Assembly: GCF_014645135.1 (NCBI RefSeq) | Contig: NZ_BMLH01000002.1 | Coordinates: 496,001-560,000 of the forward strand | DNA: 64,000 bases | Direction: 5' to 3' | From: Rheinheimera tangshanensis | Lineage (GTDB): Bacteria; Pseudomonadota; Gammaproteobacteria; Enterobacterales; Alteromonadaceae | In this document: in pieces, positions 51,409 to 60,615 of the stretch | Numbering within the stretch: position 1 is the stretch's first letter | Layout of the letters: each line of letters starts with the position of its first letter | Translations under genes and position numbers: made by a program | The notes under the pieces: model-generated | What the model saw: only the letters and a program-made list of their open reading frames with translations | The model's database searches: none | What the model was told of the DNA's origin: nothing

Positions 51409-52077
51409 TTAAGAAATATTCACTTTGCGTCTGTACCAGGCTATCCCTGCCAATCCCAGCAGACCAAACCAACTAAAACTACCGCTATCCTCTTCCACTA
51501 TCACAACCTGTGGTTCGTCGTATGACAAATCTTCCAATGGCAGTTCCGCTAATGCTGGTTCGTCAAAGCCGGAAATTTCGGCCAGTAAGTCGTTGTAATC
51601 GGCGTCATAAATCCGGATCACCAAGTCATAGTAAGCGGGGGGTAAGCTATGCAGCAGTTCGCTTTCTATTGAAAACCAATCTTCTGCACTAGTACCGTAC
51701 AGAGTAAATACGGAACTGGTATGAATGATGACTTCAGGGGCTCCGGCACGTTTGAGCGCAAAATGGGCGTATACAGGTACTGAACTGTAGTTGGTATCTG
51801 CGTCAAAACGGACATATACGTTGTGATAAAAGCCGTTATTGTTTAAATCGGACTCAAATGAGATATCAATAGTGTCAAACCAGACGTTATTTTCGACGCT
51901 CTGGATCAGGATACCGCTGCTACGAAGTGCTGTTTTGGGTTTCGCAGTTTTTGCAATGTCCGAAGGTAACTTAAATGACTCTTTAGTGGATGCAATTTCT
52001 GCAGGCGCGGCTATCGAAACAAGGGGTAAAATAGCAGAAGTTATAACAAATACACTGACCAACCAGAATTTACGCAT
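51409..52077 (-). CDS. Exported protein with GlyGly-CTERM-like sorting tail
   Basis: The 222-residue protein has a Sec signal (cleavage after SIAA, about residue 23). A beta-rich middle domain is of the type called choice-of-anchor H, with paired acidic and aromatic residues. The C-terminal tripartite tail is SGSFSWFGLLGLAGIAWYRR: a short Ser/Gly motif, a hydrophobic stretch and basic residues. Such tails are processed by rhombosortase in species with GlyGly-CTERM systems. No rhombosortase is in this window. Function unknown; the domain name is given with moderate confidence. It converges with the PhoH-family gene at a shared terminator. Confidence 0.65.
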   Translation of the reverse strand: MRKFWLVSVFVITSAILPLVSIAAPAEIASTKESFKLPSDIAKTAKPKTALRSSGILIQSVENNVWFDTIDISFESDLNNNGFYHNVYVRFDADTNYSSVPVYAHFALKRAGAPEVIIHTSSVFTLYGTSAEDWFSIESELLHSLPPAYYDLVIRIYDADYNDLLAEISGFDEPALAELPLEDLSYDEPQVVIVEEDSGSFSWFGLLGLAGIAWYRRKVNIS

Positions 52078-52161
52078 ACACAGAGCCTCCTTAGCTTTGG
52101 TATCATTACAGGCTAATGGCCATGAATACTGGCTGAACTTATTTTTAAGTGAAGAATTATT

Positions 52162-53001
52162 TTGAAACTATCAAAAAAGCTGCAGATCACCACAGCACAA
52201 CAGGCCATTGATGCTTTAGTTACAGCGGCACCACAGCTCAGCAAAGGTCGGCTGAAAGATGCGATGAATAAAGGGGCTGTGTTGTGGCGGCGTGGCAAGC
52301 AAAATAAAAGATTGCGCCGTGCTCAGGCGGATCTATTGCCTGGCGATAGTCTGGAGCTGAATTACGACGAACAGCTGCTGCAACGCAGTTGTGAGCCCGC
52401 TGTTCTTATCCACGAAGCCCGTGGCTACAGCGTCTGGTTCAAACCTGCAGGTATGCTGTCGCAAGGCAATGAATGGGGCGATCATCTCTCTTTATTACGC
52501 TTTGCGGAATTGTACTGGCAAGGTAAACGTCAGGTCTTTTTGTTGCACCGTCTGGACCGTGAAGCCAGTGGTTTGGTGTTGATTGCTCATACTAAACAAG
52601 CTGCCGCAGCTTTTAGTCTGATGTTACAGCAGCACAAAATAGAAAAAGAATACCGTATTGAAGTGAAAGGCCAGTTGTCCGCTGAGCTGATTACAAAAGC
52701 TGTGCTGAATTCTCCGTTAGACGATAAGGCGTGCGCCACTGAGTTTGAATTGGAGTCTTATTCTGAACAGCGTCGCAGCAGTGTAGTTAGGGTAAGGTTA
52801 ATCACCGGCCGTAAACATCAGATCCGTCGTCATTTTGCACAAGCAGGACACCCGGTGATGGGCGATCCAGCCTATGGCTCAGGCAATAAAAATGAACAGG
52901 GCTTAATGTTACAGGCGGTAAAACTGAAGTTTATATGTCCTTTTCGCAAAACCGTGATGACATTTGAACTGCCAGAATCCTTGTTGCAGCTTCAGATATG
53001 A
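52162..53001 (+). CDS. RluA-family pseudouridine synthase
   Basis: The 279-residue protein has an N-terminal S4-like part (about 10-70, SKGRLKDAMNKGAVLWRRG) and a catalytic domain with the active Asp in FLLHRLDREASGLVLIA, KEYRIEVKG and GRKHQIRRHFAQAGHPVMGD. The specific uridine cannot be assigned. The only start that keeps the S4 part is a TTG at 52162 (GAAG upstream); the next ATG would be at codon 35. It overlaps the convergent TPR gene by 10 bases. Confidence 0.85.
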   Translation: MKLSKKLQITTAQQAIDALVTAAPQLSKGRLKDAMNKGAVLWRRGKQNKRLRRAQADLLPGDSLELNYDEQLLQRSCEPAVLIHEARGYSVWFKPAGMLSQGNEWGDHLSLLRFAELYWQGKRQVFLLHRLDREASGLVLIAHTKQAAAAFSLMLQQHKIEKEYRIEVKGQLSAELITKAVLNSPLDDKACATEFELESYSEQRRSSVVRVRLITGRKHQIRRHFAQAGHPVMGDPAYGSGNKNEQGLMLQAVKLKFICPFRKTVMTFELPESLLQLQI

Positions 53002-54971
53002 GCCAGTTGGCTCTGTAGTTTTGCGCTTAGCGAAACGCCGTTGGCCTGAACCTCTAATAAACCCAGACTAATGGCGTTAAATAAATCCTGACGTAGTTGT
53101 TCAGCCTGCCAGGCACAAGGTCGACTCTGATGACACTGATAACCCAGGTGTAATGCGCCTTTCAAACCTTGTTGCTCCGCCAGATACAAGCTGTACCACA
53201 CCAGCTCTCGCAGCGCATCTAAATCCTGTTCGCAAATACGCTCTGAAAGAAGTGCATGCAGAGGCAGGACTGCAGAGTGAGCCTGATAGTCTTCAGGCAA
53301 GCTTTGTACGAGTTGATGTTGCAATTCCACAGCCTGTTGTTCTGAAGCACAGTACAACCAGAATTCCTGATCCTGTTCAACCCAGAATAACGATTGATCC
53401 AATATCAGCCTGAACCCCTCTAAATCAGTACTGACTTGTTGTATACCTTTGTTCAATAGCGCAGGCGTTTGTTGTGGCATCACCAGCAGCAAGTGTCCCT
53501 GAGTTTTGGTTCTGTGATGATGCAGCAATAACTCGGTAAAACTGCGCCATTGTGGCATTTGGACCAGTGGGCCAGAACGATTTTTTTTCTGTTTGCTCAA
53601 CAGCAGTAGTAGTGTCAGGACGGCAATAGTCAGTAGAACCAGACTAATCCGCAACCAGTATTTCAGTTGAGTTTGCTGACTGAAGTGCAGCTCTTGTTGT
53701 TTTTCCTGTTGCAGCTGTAATTCAAGACTGCTTTGCAGGTTGTCCAGTTGCAGCTTGCTGGTATCGTTTAGCTCTGCCACCTCCATTTGGTTGGCTGTTT
53801 TTTCCAGTTGATAAGCTTGTTGCCATTGTTGCTCAAGCGCCGCGAGTTCTGCGCTTAATGCAAGATGCTTACGCTTTAGAAAGGCCGCCAGCTTATCCGG
53901 TTCTGGAGCTGCTTCATCCAGCATTATTTTGGCTGCACTATAGTTTTGTTTTTTGATAAATACGTTCGCCAGAAATAAAGCGGTTTCTGCTTTAATCGAT
54001 TGTGCTGAAAGCTGGCTGGCCAACTGATGTGCTTTGGTCAATAACTGCTCAGATTGGTCTAAGTCAACTTGTTCCAATGCCAATTCAGATAAGCTGACAT
54101 AGGCAGAGATCAACATGTAAGGATCTTCACTCTCCACTGCCAGTTTCAGTGCTTTGTTGTAGGTTGTTTTGGCGTTGTCTAATTGTTTTAAAACTAATTG
54201 ACTGTCACCGCTATTAATCAGTGCATTGACCTGAGCACTTAAGCTATTTAATTGCTGATACAGCCGCGCAGCCTCGTTAAAGTACTGTAACGCCAGCTCG
54301 TGTTGTTCCAGTTTTTGATAGGCCATCCCCAAGCGCATACTAATGGACGCTATCGCTTGCTGATCACCCATTTCACTGGCAAGTGGCAACGAAGATTTAA
54401 AATATTGATAGGCCTTGCTCAGGTTGTTGTTTTGTAGATGCAGGCGTCCAAGCATGATCATGGAATTCAACTGGCGCTGTTTATCTGCAGCTTGTGTTGC
54501 CAGGGTCAGGCTTTGGGTCGCGGCTTTCATCGCAAGTTCTACATTTCCCTGTTGATTATAAGCCTGAGCAAAACTTTCCAGAATATCCATACGCAAACTA
54601 CGTATCGCTGTCGTGTCCTGTTCCGGCAAAATAGCTTCTGCCAGTTTTAACTTTTCGATGGCCATCGCGGTGTCACGATAAAATACGCCATAGCTTAAAG
54701 CTTGCATCAATAAGATGCGGCCAGCCAGTTCAGCGTCAGGTTCCAAAGTCATAGCTTTATTGCTGAATTCCAATGCCGCTTCTTTATTCTTCAGGACATA
54801 ATGACTGTAAGCCAATAAAAAATGCTCTTCGGCTGTTTTGGCTGGGTGCTTTAATTGTGTGTCAAGTTGTCCTTGTGGGTTGGCTTTGACTTGCTGCATT
54901 AATTGAGACAAATCTGCTGCATGAACCGAAAAAGTAACCAGTACTAAAAGAATGCTTAACGCGTGGCGCAT
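52992..54971 (-). CDS. TPR-repeat membrane protein with a C-terminal region resembling a degenerate GGDEF domain
   Basis: Starting at the ATG at 54971 (GGAGA eight bases upstream) the protein has 659 residues. It has a signal peptide (to about residue 18), some eight tetratricopeptide repeats (about 40-380), a Gln/Leu-rich coiled coil (about 380-435), one transmembrane helix (about 437-460) and a cytoplasmic C-terminal domain of about 190 residues. That domain has DQEFWLYCASEQQAVELQHQLVQSL where an active diguanylate cyclase would have GGDEF followed by its helix, so it may be a catalytically dead relative. No specific name is possible. It is divergent from the glycerate kinase gene. Confidence 0.7.
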   Translation of the reverse strand: MRHALSILLVLVTFSVHAADLSQLMQQVKANPQGQLDTQLKHPAKTAEEHFLLAYSHYVLKNKEAALEFSNKAMTLEPDAELAGRILLMQALSYGVFYRDTAMAIEKLKLAEAILPEQDTTAIRSLRMDILESFAQAYNQQGNVELAMKAATQSLTLATQAADKQRQLNSMIMLGRLHLQNNNLSKAYQYFKSSLPLASEMGDQQAIASISMRLGMAYQKLEQHELALQYFNEAARLYQQLNSLSAQVNALINSGDSQLVLKQLDNAKTTYNKALKLAVESEDPYMLISAYVSLSELALEQVDLDQSEQLLTKAHQLASQLSAQSIKAETALFLANVFIKKQNYSAAKIMLDEAAPEPDKLAAFLKRKHLALSAELAALEQQWQQAYQLEKTANQMEVAELNDTSKLQLDNLQSSLELQLQQEKQQELHFSQQTQLKYWLRISLVLLTIAVLTLLLLLSKQKKNRSGPLVQMPQWRSFTELLLHHHRTKTQGHLLLVMPQQTPALLNKGIQQVSTDLEGFRLILDQSLFWVEQDQEFWLYCASEQQAVELQHQLVQSLPEDYQAHSAVLPLHALLSERICEQDLDALRELVWYSLYLAEQQGLKGALHLGYQCHQSRPCAWQAEQLRQDLFNAISLGLLEVQANGVSLSAKLQSQLAHI

Positions 54972-55029
54972 GCAGAAGTTCTCCAAAAATAGACAACGCA
55001 GTGTAACTGAAAGAAAATCAGACAGCCAG

Positions 55030-55874
55030 ATGAAAACGATGAGGTGCTTAGTGACTGATAATTCAGGATATTTATGGCTTCGGCAATGGCTTTTTTATAG
55101 CCTAAAAGTGCAGTTATCCAATCAGAGCGTTTGGAATGAGCAACTAAGGCGTTTAAGCGAGGAGCAGCCCTCGCAGTCATTTATTATCGGCATCAGCGGG
55201 GCGCAAGGCAGTGGAAAAAGTACACTCGCAGCCAGTTTACAACAACTATGGCTTGAGCAAGGGGTGCGCTCTGATGTGATCTCGCTGGATGATTATTATC
55301 TGGAACCAGCACAGCGGTTGGAGCTGGCACGTCTTTGGCACCCGCTCTTTGCTGAGCGTGGGGTCCCAGGGACTCATGAGACAGGCTTACTGCTTTCACA
55401 GCTTCGGGCATTTCTTCGTGGCGATGCTCAGAGTTGGCGCCGTTACGACAAAGGCAGAGACTGTATTTCAGCTTACTCTGAAAAAACAGATGCCCGTTTG
55501 CTGATCCTCGAAGGATGGTGTGTTGGGGTGGCGGCTCAAGCGGATGCAGCCTTGCTTACCAGTCTGAATATGCTGGAACAACAGCAAGACCCTGACGTGA
55601 TATGGCGGCGCAAAGTGAATCAGTCTGGCAATTATTAAACCATCTGCTATGGCTCAATGCACCGGACTGGGACGCAGTATGCCGTTGGCGAGCTTTGCAA
55701 GAACTCCCTTTACAGCAGCAAGGGCTTGGCAAAAGCCCGGCTGAACTGACGCAGTTTATGTTGTATTTTGAGCGTTTGACTCGTGAGAGCTGGCAACAAC
55801 TGCCGCACTGCGCCGATTTTACTCTGACGCTGGGGCAAGATCACAGCCTGCTGAACCTCATACCTGACGAATAG
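55030..55874 (+). pseudogene. D-glycerate 3-kinase, interrupted by a frameshift
   Basis: The first part (to the TAA at 55638) has the P-loop GISGAQGSGKSTLA, LDDYYLEPAQR, HPLFAERGVPGTHE and ILEGWCVGVA, which are hallmarks of GLYK-type glycerate kinase, and runs to EQQQDPDVIWRRKVNQ. The family's C-terminal part (LLWLNAPDWDAVCRWRALQE ... HCADFTLTLG) continues in another frame from about 55620 to the stop at 55874. Joining the frames near 55623 gives a nearly complete enzyme but apparently a few residues short. It could be a real lesion, a programmed shift or a sequencing error. The start is uncertain (ATG 55030 or GTG 55051). It faces the hydroxyacid dehydrogenase gene, which makes or uses glycerate. 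Confidence 0.8.
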
Positions 55875-56811
55875 GTTGTTGTGCCAGAAATGCCTGCAGG
55901 TTTTCAGCCAGTTGTGCCACCAGACGTTGCATGGCTTGACGACTAGCCCAGGCTACATGAGGAGTGATGATCAGGTTGGGTATGGCGCTTTGAAGCAGAG
56001 GATGATCGGCAGCCGGAGGCTCGGTACTTAGCACATCCAAAGCAGCTCCAGCCAGAGTACCTTTTAATAAGGCTTCTGCTAAAGCCACTTCATCAATCAG
56101 TCCCCCTCTGGCGGTATTGATCAGCAGCGCCTTCGGTTTCATAAAGCTTAGGGTTTTGGTATTGATCAGTTGTGCCGTGTCTTCTGTCAAAGGACAATGC
56201 AAAGATAAGACGTCGGCCTGACGTAATGCATCTTCGAACGAGGTTCTGCCAGTACGGATCTCTTTAGCGTCCGGCCGTTCTGCAACAAGAACTCTCATGC
56301 CAAAAGCTTCAGCCAGACGAGCAGTAGCCTGACCTAAATCACCATAACCCAGCACAGCCATGGTTTTACCCGCCAGCTCTTCTATCGGCTGCAAGTGCAA
56401 ACAAAATTGCGAGCTTTGACTCCAAGCGCCTTGTTGTACCGCCTGATGATAAGTCTGAATATGGTTGGTCAGTTGCAGCAACAAGGCAAACACCTGCTGT
56501 GGCACTGCAGTACCGGCATAACCCTGCGCATTGCAAACGACTATACCAGCCGCCTTGGCTGCGGCTAAATCCACCATATTGACGCCAGTTGCCGCCACCA
56601 GAATGCAGCGCAGCTCTGGCAGCGCCGCTATGGCTTTGGCATCTAATGCAACTTTATTGCTGATCAGCACTTGTGCGCCGCTGGCGTGATGCTGTAGCTG
56701 CTCAGCAGAGGTAGATGGATACAAAGTTAAACTAACGTCAGCCAGATGCAGCGGGCTTAAATCAGTGTCAGCCAAAGTGGCTGCATCGAGAAAAACAACC
56801 TTTGCAGCCAT
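55858..56811 (-). CDS. D-2-hydroxyacid dehydrogenase (glycerate/hydroxypyruvate type)
   Basis: NAD(P)-dependent dehydrogenase of the D-isomer-specific 2-hydroxyacid family. In 317 residues: the Rossmann motif VLGYGDLGQATARLAEAFG (about 153 onward), substrate Arg in NTARGGLIDE, catalytic Glu in LDVLSTEPP and catalytic His in ITPHVAWASRQA. Similarity to HprA and the facing glycerate 3-kinase suggest hydroxypyruvate/glycerate interconversion. It overlaps the upstream truncated haemoglobin gene by one base and the kinase remnant by 17 bases. Confidence 0.85.
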   Translation of the reverse strand: MAAKVVFLDAATLADTDLSPLHLADVSLTLYPSTSAEQLQHHASGAQVLISNKVALDAKAIAALPELRCILVAATGVNMVDLAAAKAAGIVVCNAQGYAGTAVPQQVFALLLQLTNHIQTYHQAVQQGAWSQSSQFCLHLQPIEELAGKTMAVLGYGDLGQATARLAEAFGMRVLVAERPDAKEIRTGRTSFEDALRQADVLSLHCPLTEDTAQLINTKTLSFMKPKALLINTARGGLIDEVALAEALLKGTLAGAALDVLSTEPPAADHPLLQSAIPNLIITPHVAWASRQAMQRLVAQLAENLQAFLAQQPIRQV

Positions 56812-57227
56812 TAGCGATACACCACGTCTTTGTACATCGGGGCCAGCATAGCCAAAAATTCGTTTTGCGCTTCTATCGGCACTTGTTGTTGTTGCATGGC
56901 GCTGATGAGATGGTTCACCAGAGCGTCAAAATGGGCTTGAGTAATTTGGAATCCTGTATGGCTCTCCTGCATCGATGCGCCGGTATATTTACAGGGGCCA
57001 CCAGCGAGTTCACAAAACTGTTCTATTAATAAACGGCGAAATCTGGGGATATCGGTATCAGCAAAATGATGCACTATGCTGGAATCGTGTTCTATACCAG
57101 ATAAAACACCATCCACAATATTTTCGACTCCTGTTTCGCCGCCTAAACGCTGATATAAGCTGGCTTCAGGATGGTGTTGGCATGCAGTTAATACTAAGGT
57201 CGTTACGAACAACAGGTATTTCACCAT
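56811..57227 (-). CDS. Group 1 truncated haemoglobin with a lipoprotein signal
   Basis: The 138-residue protein starts with a lipoprotein signal (MVKYLLFVTTLVLTAC, lipobox LTAC, Cys 16; Gln at +2 predicts the outer membrane). The globin part begins LYQRLGGETGVENIVDGVL, contains the Gly-rich CELAGGPCKYTG turn and the probable proximal His in ESHTGFQITQAHFDAL. Group 1 truncated globins bind O2 or NO; the envelope location here would place it in the periplasm. It overlaps DUF3034 by seven bases upstream and the dehydrogenase by one base downstream. Confidence 0.88.
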   Translation of the reverse strand: MVKYLLFVTTLVLTACQHHPEASLYQRLGGETGVENIVDGVLSGIEHDSSIVHHFADTDIPRFRRLLIEQFCELAGGPCKYTGASMQESHTGFQITQAHFDALVNHLISAMQQQQVPIEAQNEFLAMLAPMYKDVVYR

Positions 57228-58048
57228 GTGCCCTCCACTGATAAATAAAAGCCCGTTTGTTCGGTGAGACCGGCAATATCACCTAAATCAACATAACCGA
57301 GCACCACAGATGCATTTTTATTAATAAACCAGGCGGCAAAGACGTCACGCCAGTGTTGTTCATCAGCAAACCCCAGCTGATTAGGTTTTTGTTTAAATTC
57401 TGTCCCCAGCGCCAGATTATAATTGAGCAACAACACTGCTGAGCTTTCAAACATCAGTTTGTGGCTAACGCCTGCGCCACCAAAGCCTAATAAGCCGGCT
57501 TGATGAGCATCGGTGGAGCGAACAGTGGCATTGAGCAGCAGATTGCGGCCTGCTATGGCATCAAAAAATACTTTGCTGGCAGCCAGATACAGCTCATAAC
57601 CTGAATCATCTCCGGCTCCGACCGCTGCAGGTAAAGCAAAATCACGGTTTTTCTTAAACTGAGCCCCGAGGCTTATTTGCGGCATACCAGAGTATAAAAG
57701 TTCGCCCGCGATTTTGTACTTGATCCCCAGAATGTCCTGACGCAGTTCACCACCTATGGTATCCAAGGTAAATTTTTGCCGGGCAAAGGACAGTTCCCAC
57801 TGATTATTAAAACTGGCTCCTATCCCCACACTGTCCAGCGTAAAATCATCGACGCCAACCCGCCCAGCAAAGGTGTTTACCGACCACTCATCGCTACTGC
57901 TGTAGCCGTTGATCGTAGCCCAAGGCACTATGCCGCCCCCTGAATTACCTTCAACAGTGGTTGCGCCACCTGTGGCTATTACTTTTGAGCCTGCCATCAG
58001 GCTGCCACTGGCCATCAGTAAACAAAGACTGCAGAGGAGTATTTTCAT
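57221..58048 (-). CDS. DUF3034-family outer-membrane-like protein
   Basis: The 275-residue precursor has a signal peptide (cleavage after LMAG, about residue 20). A beta-strand-rich body follows with many alternating hydrophobic segments ending in an aromatic (ending SVEGTW), as in outer-membrane barrels. The start GSKVIATGGATTVEGNSGGGIVPWATINGYSS is characteristic of DUF3034. Function unknown. It is translationally coupled to the GGDEF-EAL gene (four-base overlap) and to the haemoglobin gene (seven-base overlap). Confidence 0.8.
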   Translation of the reverse strand: MKILLCSLCLLMASGSLMAGSKVIATGGATTVEGNSGGGIVPWATINGYSSSDEWSVNTFAGRVGVDDFTLDSVGIGASFNNQWELSFARQKFTLDTIGGELRQDILGIKYKIAGELLYSGMPQISLGAQFKKNRDFALPAAVGAGDDSGYELYLAASKVFFDAIAGRNLLLNATVRSTDAHQAGLLGFGGAGVSHKLMFESSAVLLLNYNLALGTEFKQKPNQLGFADEQHWRDVFAAWFINKNASVVLGYVDLGDIAGLTEQTGFYLSVEGTW

Positions 58049-60375
58049 TGATTGCTCTCTTGTTCAAACCAGTCAGGGCTTTTTTCAGAAAACTGTTGAA
58101 GCCATTCGCCGAAAACTTCTGAGGTTAAAGGTTTTGAAAAAAAGTAACCTTGTACTTTATCGCATTGATACTGTTGTAATTTTGCCAGTCCTGCCAGATT
58201 TTCCAGGCCTTCAGCCGTTACTTTGAGGCCTAAACTATGGGCTAGTTGAGTGGTGGCGCTGACGATCAGGGCGTCATCCTGATTGTGTTCGATGTCTTTA
58301 ATAAAAGCCCGGTCAATTTTGACTTCGTGTACGGGTAATTGTTTTAAGTAAGCTAATGACGACTGACCCGTACCAAAATCATCAATGGCTAACTCAATCC
58401 CCATGTCACGCAGTTGGGTTAAAATCTGGATCACTTGTTTAGGGTCCTGCATCACAGCACCTTCAGTGACCTCTAAAGCCAGCACTGAAGAGGGCAGGTG
58501 ATAGCATTGCAACAGTGCAGCTATATCTGCAGGCAGTTGCGGGTTGGTGAGATCGTGAGCGGACAAGTTCACGGCCACTTTGATCCTTTTTCCTTGCTGA
58601 TACCAGAGCGCTAGTTGTGCAATAACGGTATTGAGCATCCATTCGGTCACCAGCGCTATATTGCCGGCGTGTTCTGCTAATTTTATAAATTCATCCGGTG
58701 GTACAAAACCTAGTTCCGGATGTACCCAGCGGATCAGCGCTTCTGCTGAATGGCAGGACTGTTGTTGCAGATCGACTTTAGGTTGGTATACCACAAAAAG
58801 CTGGTTTTGCTGCAAAGCGGCAGGTAAATCACGCAAAATGGTCAGCTCACGCTGGTGGCTTTCATCCTGGCCTTGTTGATAAAACGCGACTAAGCCGGGC
58901 TGATCTTTAGCATGATTAAGTGCAATATCCAGCCGTCGTATTGCATCATTGGCATGAACACTGCCGGGACTGATGTTATAAGCTCCAATGGTTACCTTCA
59001 GGCTCAATGGCGAGTCGGCCAGTAAGTACCCCGAGTGTAGTTGTAGTTTTAATTGTTCTAGCTGTTCCGCAGAAAAATAGTGGGTGTAGAGCAGTAAAAA
59101 CTCATCACCGCCTAGTCGGGCCGCTAAGACAGGAGTTGGATTGAGTTGGTGTAAACGTTGGGCCATTTGTTGTAGCAAAGAGTCGCCATTGGCAAAACCT
59201 AGAGCGTCATTGATATGCCTAAAGTTTTTGATATTCAGTAGTAACAAGCCCACATTTGCCGACGGCAGTAGTTCTGCCAGTCTACGTTCGGCTGCACCTC
59301 TGTTTTTTAACCCAGTCAATGAATCATGTTCGGCCTGATACAGCAATTCAGCTTCACGACTACGAATGTCCTGCTGCATCTTATATAAAGTGTTGCCTAA
59401 CACGCCAATTTCACCTTTGGCTTCGGGCAAATCTGCAGTGGTCTGGCCCTGGCCAATCTGGCTGGCGAAATTGGATAATAAACGCAGAGGTTGTGTGATG
59501 CTTCGGGCTATCACAAACGCTAGCAACAAGGCCAAGGTTAAACTGAAACCAAAAATTCCCAGTAGTTGTTGGCGGATGTCCTGGTAACTTTCCTGCCAGC
59601 GAGAACTTGGATAATGCAATACAGCCCACAGAAGTTGCTGCTTGTCTAAGGCCAGCGCCAAGGATAAAAATTTATCCTCATTGCTGCTAAAAGGTTGCTG
59701 CCTGGTTTCAACCAGACTGGGTAACAATGGCAACAAACTTTGTTGAGTGTCGGTATCTAAAGTGGAATGCAGCGTCTGATTGCCTCTGTCGCCATTGGTG
59801 GTGAAACTGATGTCCAGATCCGTGATGCCTTTGATTTGTTCTGCAAGCTGCTTATTTAAACTAAAGCCCATACCAACCCAGGCTATAGTTTGAGGTGCTT
59901 TAACTGGTACTAAAACAAACTGATAGGAGTTGCCTGCTAATACAAGTATGTCGTTGACTGTGCCTGACTGATTGCCTTTGCTTTGCAAAAACACGGATTT
60001 TACATCTTCATTATTCAGGTCCGGGCTGGTGCTGGCGAGCAGATCTCCAGCAGGTGACAATAACAACACTAAATCTGCATTGACTCTACTGCCATGATTT
60101 TCCAGTACAGATAAAATAGTTTCCTGCTCAGCAGTGGCTACAGCCCGTCTAAAGCCAAAATCACTGGCTAAGATACTGACAGAACTGCTGAGCTGGCTGG
60201 CCCTATTGTCCAAAGCCTGCAGAAACACATTCGCTGCAACTTTCAATACTTGCTGTGCCTGCTGCTCGCTGTCTTTTTTCATGGTACTTAACGTGGCGAG
60301 GCCGCTGGCTAAAGCCAGAATAGTCAATAAGCTGATAAGGGAAACTACCAATCTGCTGCGTAATGAATCGAACAT
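58045..60375 (-). CDS. Membrane GGDEF-EAL c-di-GMP enzyme with periplasmic Cache-like sensor
   Basis: Taking the ATG at 60375 (GAGG upstream), the protein has 776 residues. It shows TM1 (about 10-30), an extracytoplasmic Cache-like sensor (about 31-270), TM2 (about 277-300), HAMP, a GGDEF domain with intact GGDEF at 422-426, and an EAL domain with intact E545-A-L and DDFGTG. Both catalytic motifs are complete, so synthesis and breakdown of c-di-GMP are possible. It is the first gene of the four-gene overlapping operon with DUF3034, truncated haemoglobin and dehydrogenase. The frame opens 27 codons further upstream without support. Confidence 0.9.
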   Translation of the reverse strand: MFDSLRSRLVVSLISLLTILALASGLATLSTMKKDSEQQAQQVLKVAANVFLQALDNRASQLSSSVSILASDFGFRRAVATAEQETILSVLENHGSRVNADLVLLLSPAGDLLASTSPDLNNEDVKSVFLQSKGNQSGTVNDILVLAGNSYQFVLVPVKAPQTIAWVGMGFSLNKQLAEQIKGITDLDISFTTNGDRGNQTLHSTLDTDTQQSLLPLLPSLVETRQQPFSSNEDKFLSLALALDKQQLLWAVLHYPSSRWQESYQDIRQQLLGIFGFSLTLALLLAFVIARSITQPLRLLSNFASQIGQGQTTADLPEAKGEIGVLGNTLYKMQQDIRSREAELLYQAEHDSLTGLKNRGAAERRLAELLPSANVGLLLLNIKNFRHINDALGFANGDSLLQQMAQRLHQLNPTPVLAARLGGDEFLLLYTHYFSAEQLEQLKLQLHSGYLLADSPLSLKVTIGAYNISPGSVHANDAIRRLDIALNHAKDQPGLVAFYQQGQDESHQRELTILRDLPAALQQNQLFVVYQPKVDLQQQSCHSAEALIRWVHPELGFVPPDEFIKLAEHAGNIALVTEWMLNTVIAQLALWYQQGKRIKVAVNLSAHDLTNPQLPADIAALLQCYHLPSSVLALEVTEGAVMQDPKQVIQILTQLRDMGIELAIDDFGTGQSSLAYLKQLPVHEVKIDRAFIKDIEHNQDDALIVSATTQLAHSLGLKVTAEGLENLAGLAKLQQYQCDKVQGYFFSKPLTSEVFGEWLQQFSEKSPDWFEQESNQ

Positions 60376-60615
60376 TTGACCTCGTTGTGGCAGCCCAACT
60401 TGAATGCTGTCATAGTAGATAAAAAAATTCCGGGTAGCGCAACACTGCGCGCTCAACTAAGCATAAGTGAAAAGCAAAGGTCTGGAAATGTGTTTTAAAA
60501 CCTTAGCAATAACTCGGTTTGCACTCAACTCTAAAGCGTCAGAACCAAAGAAAAACCTGATTATTCAATTTAGTAGTTTTACGGATAACGAAAAACAGCT
60601 CAAGAGGAGCCGTGT

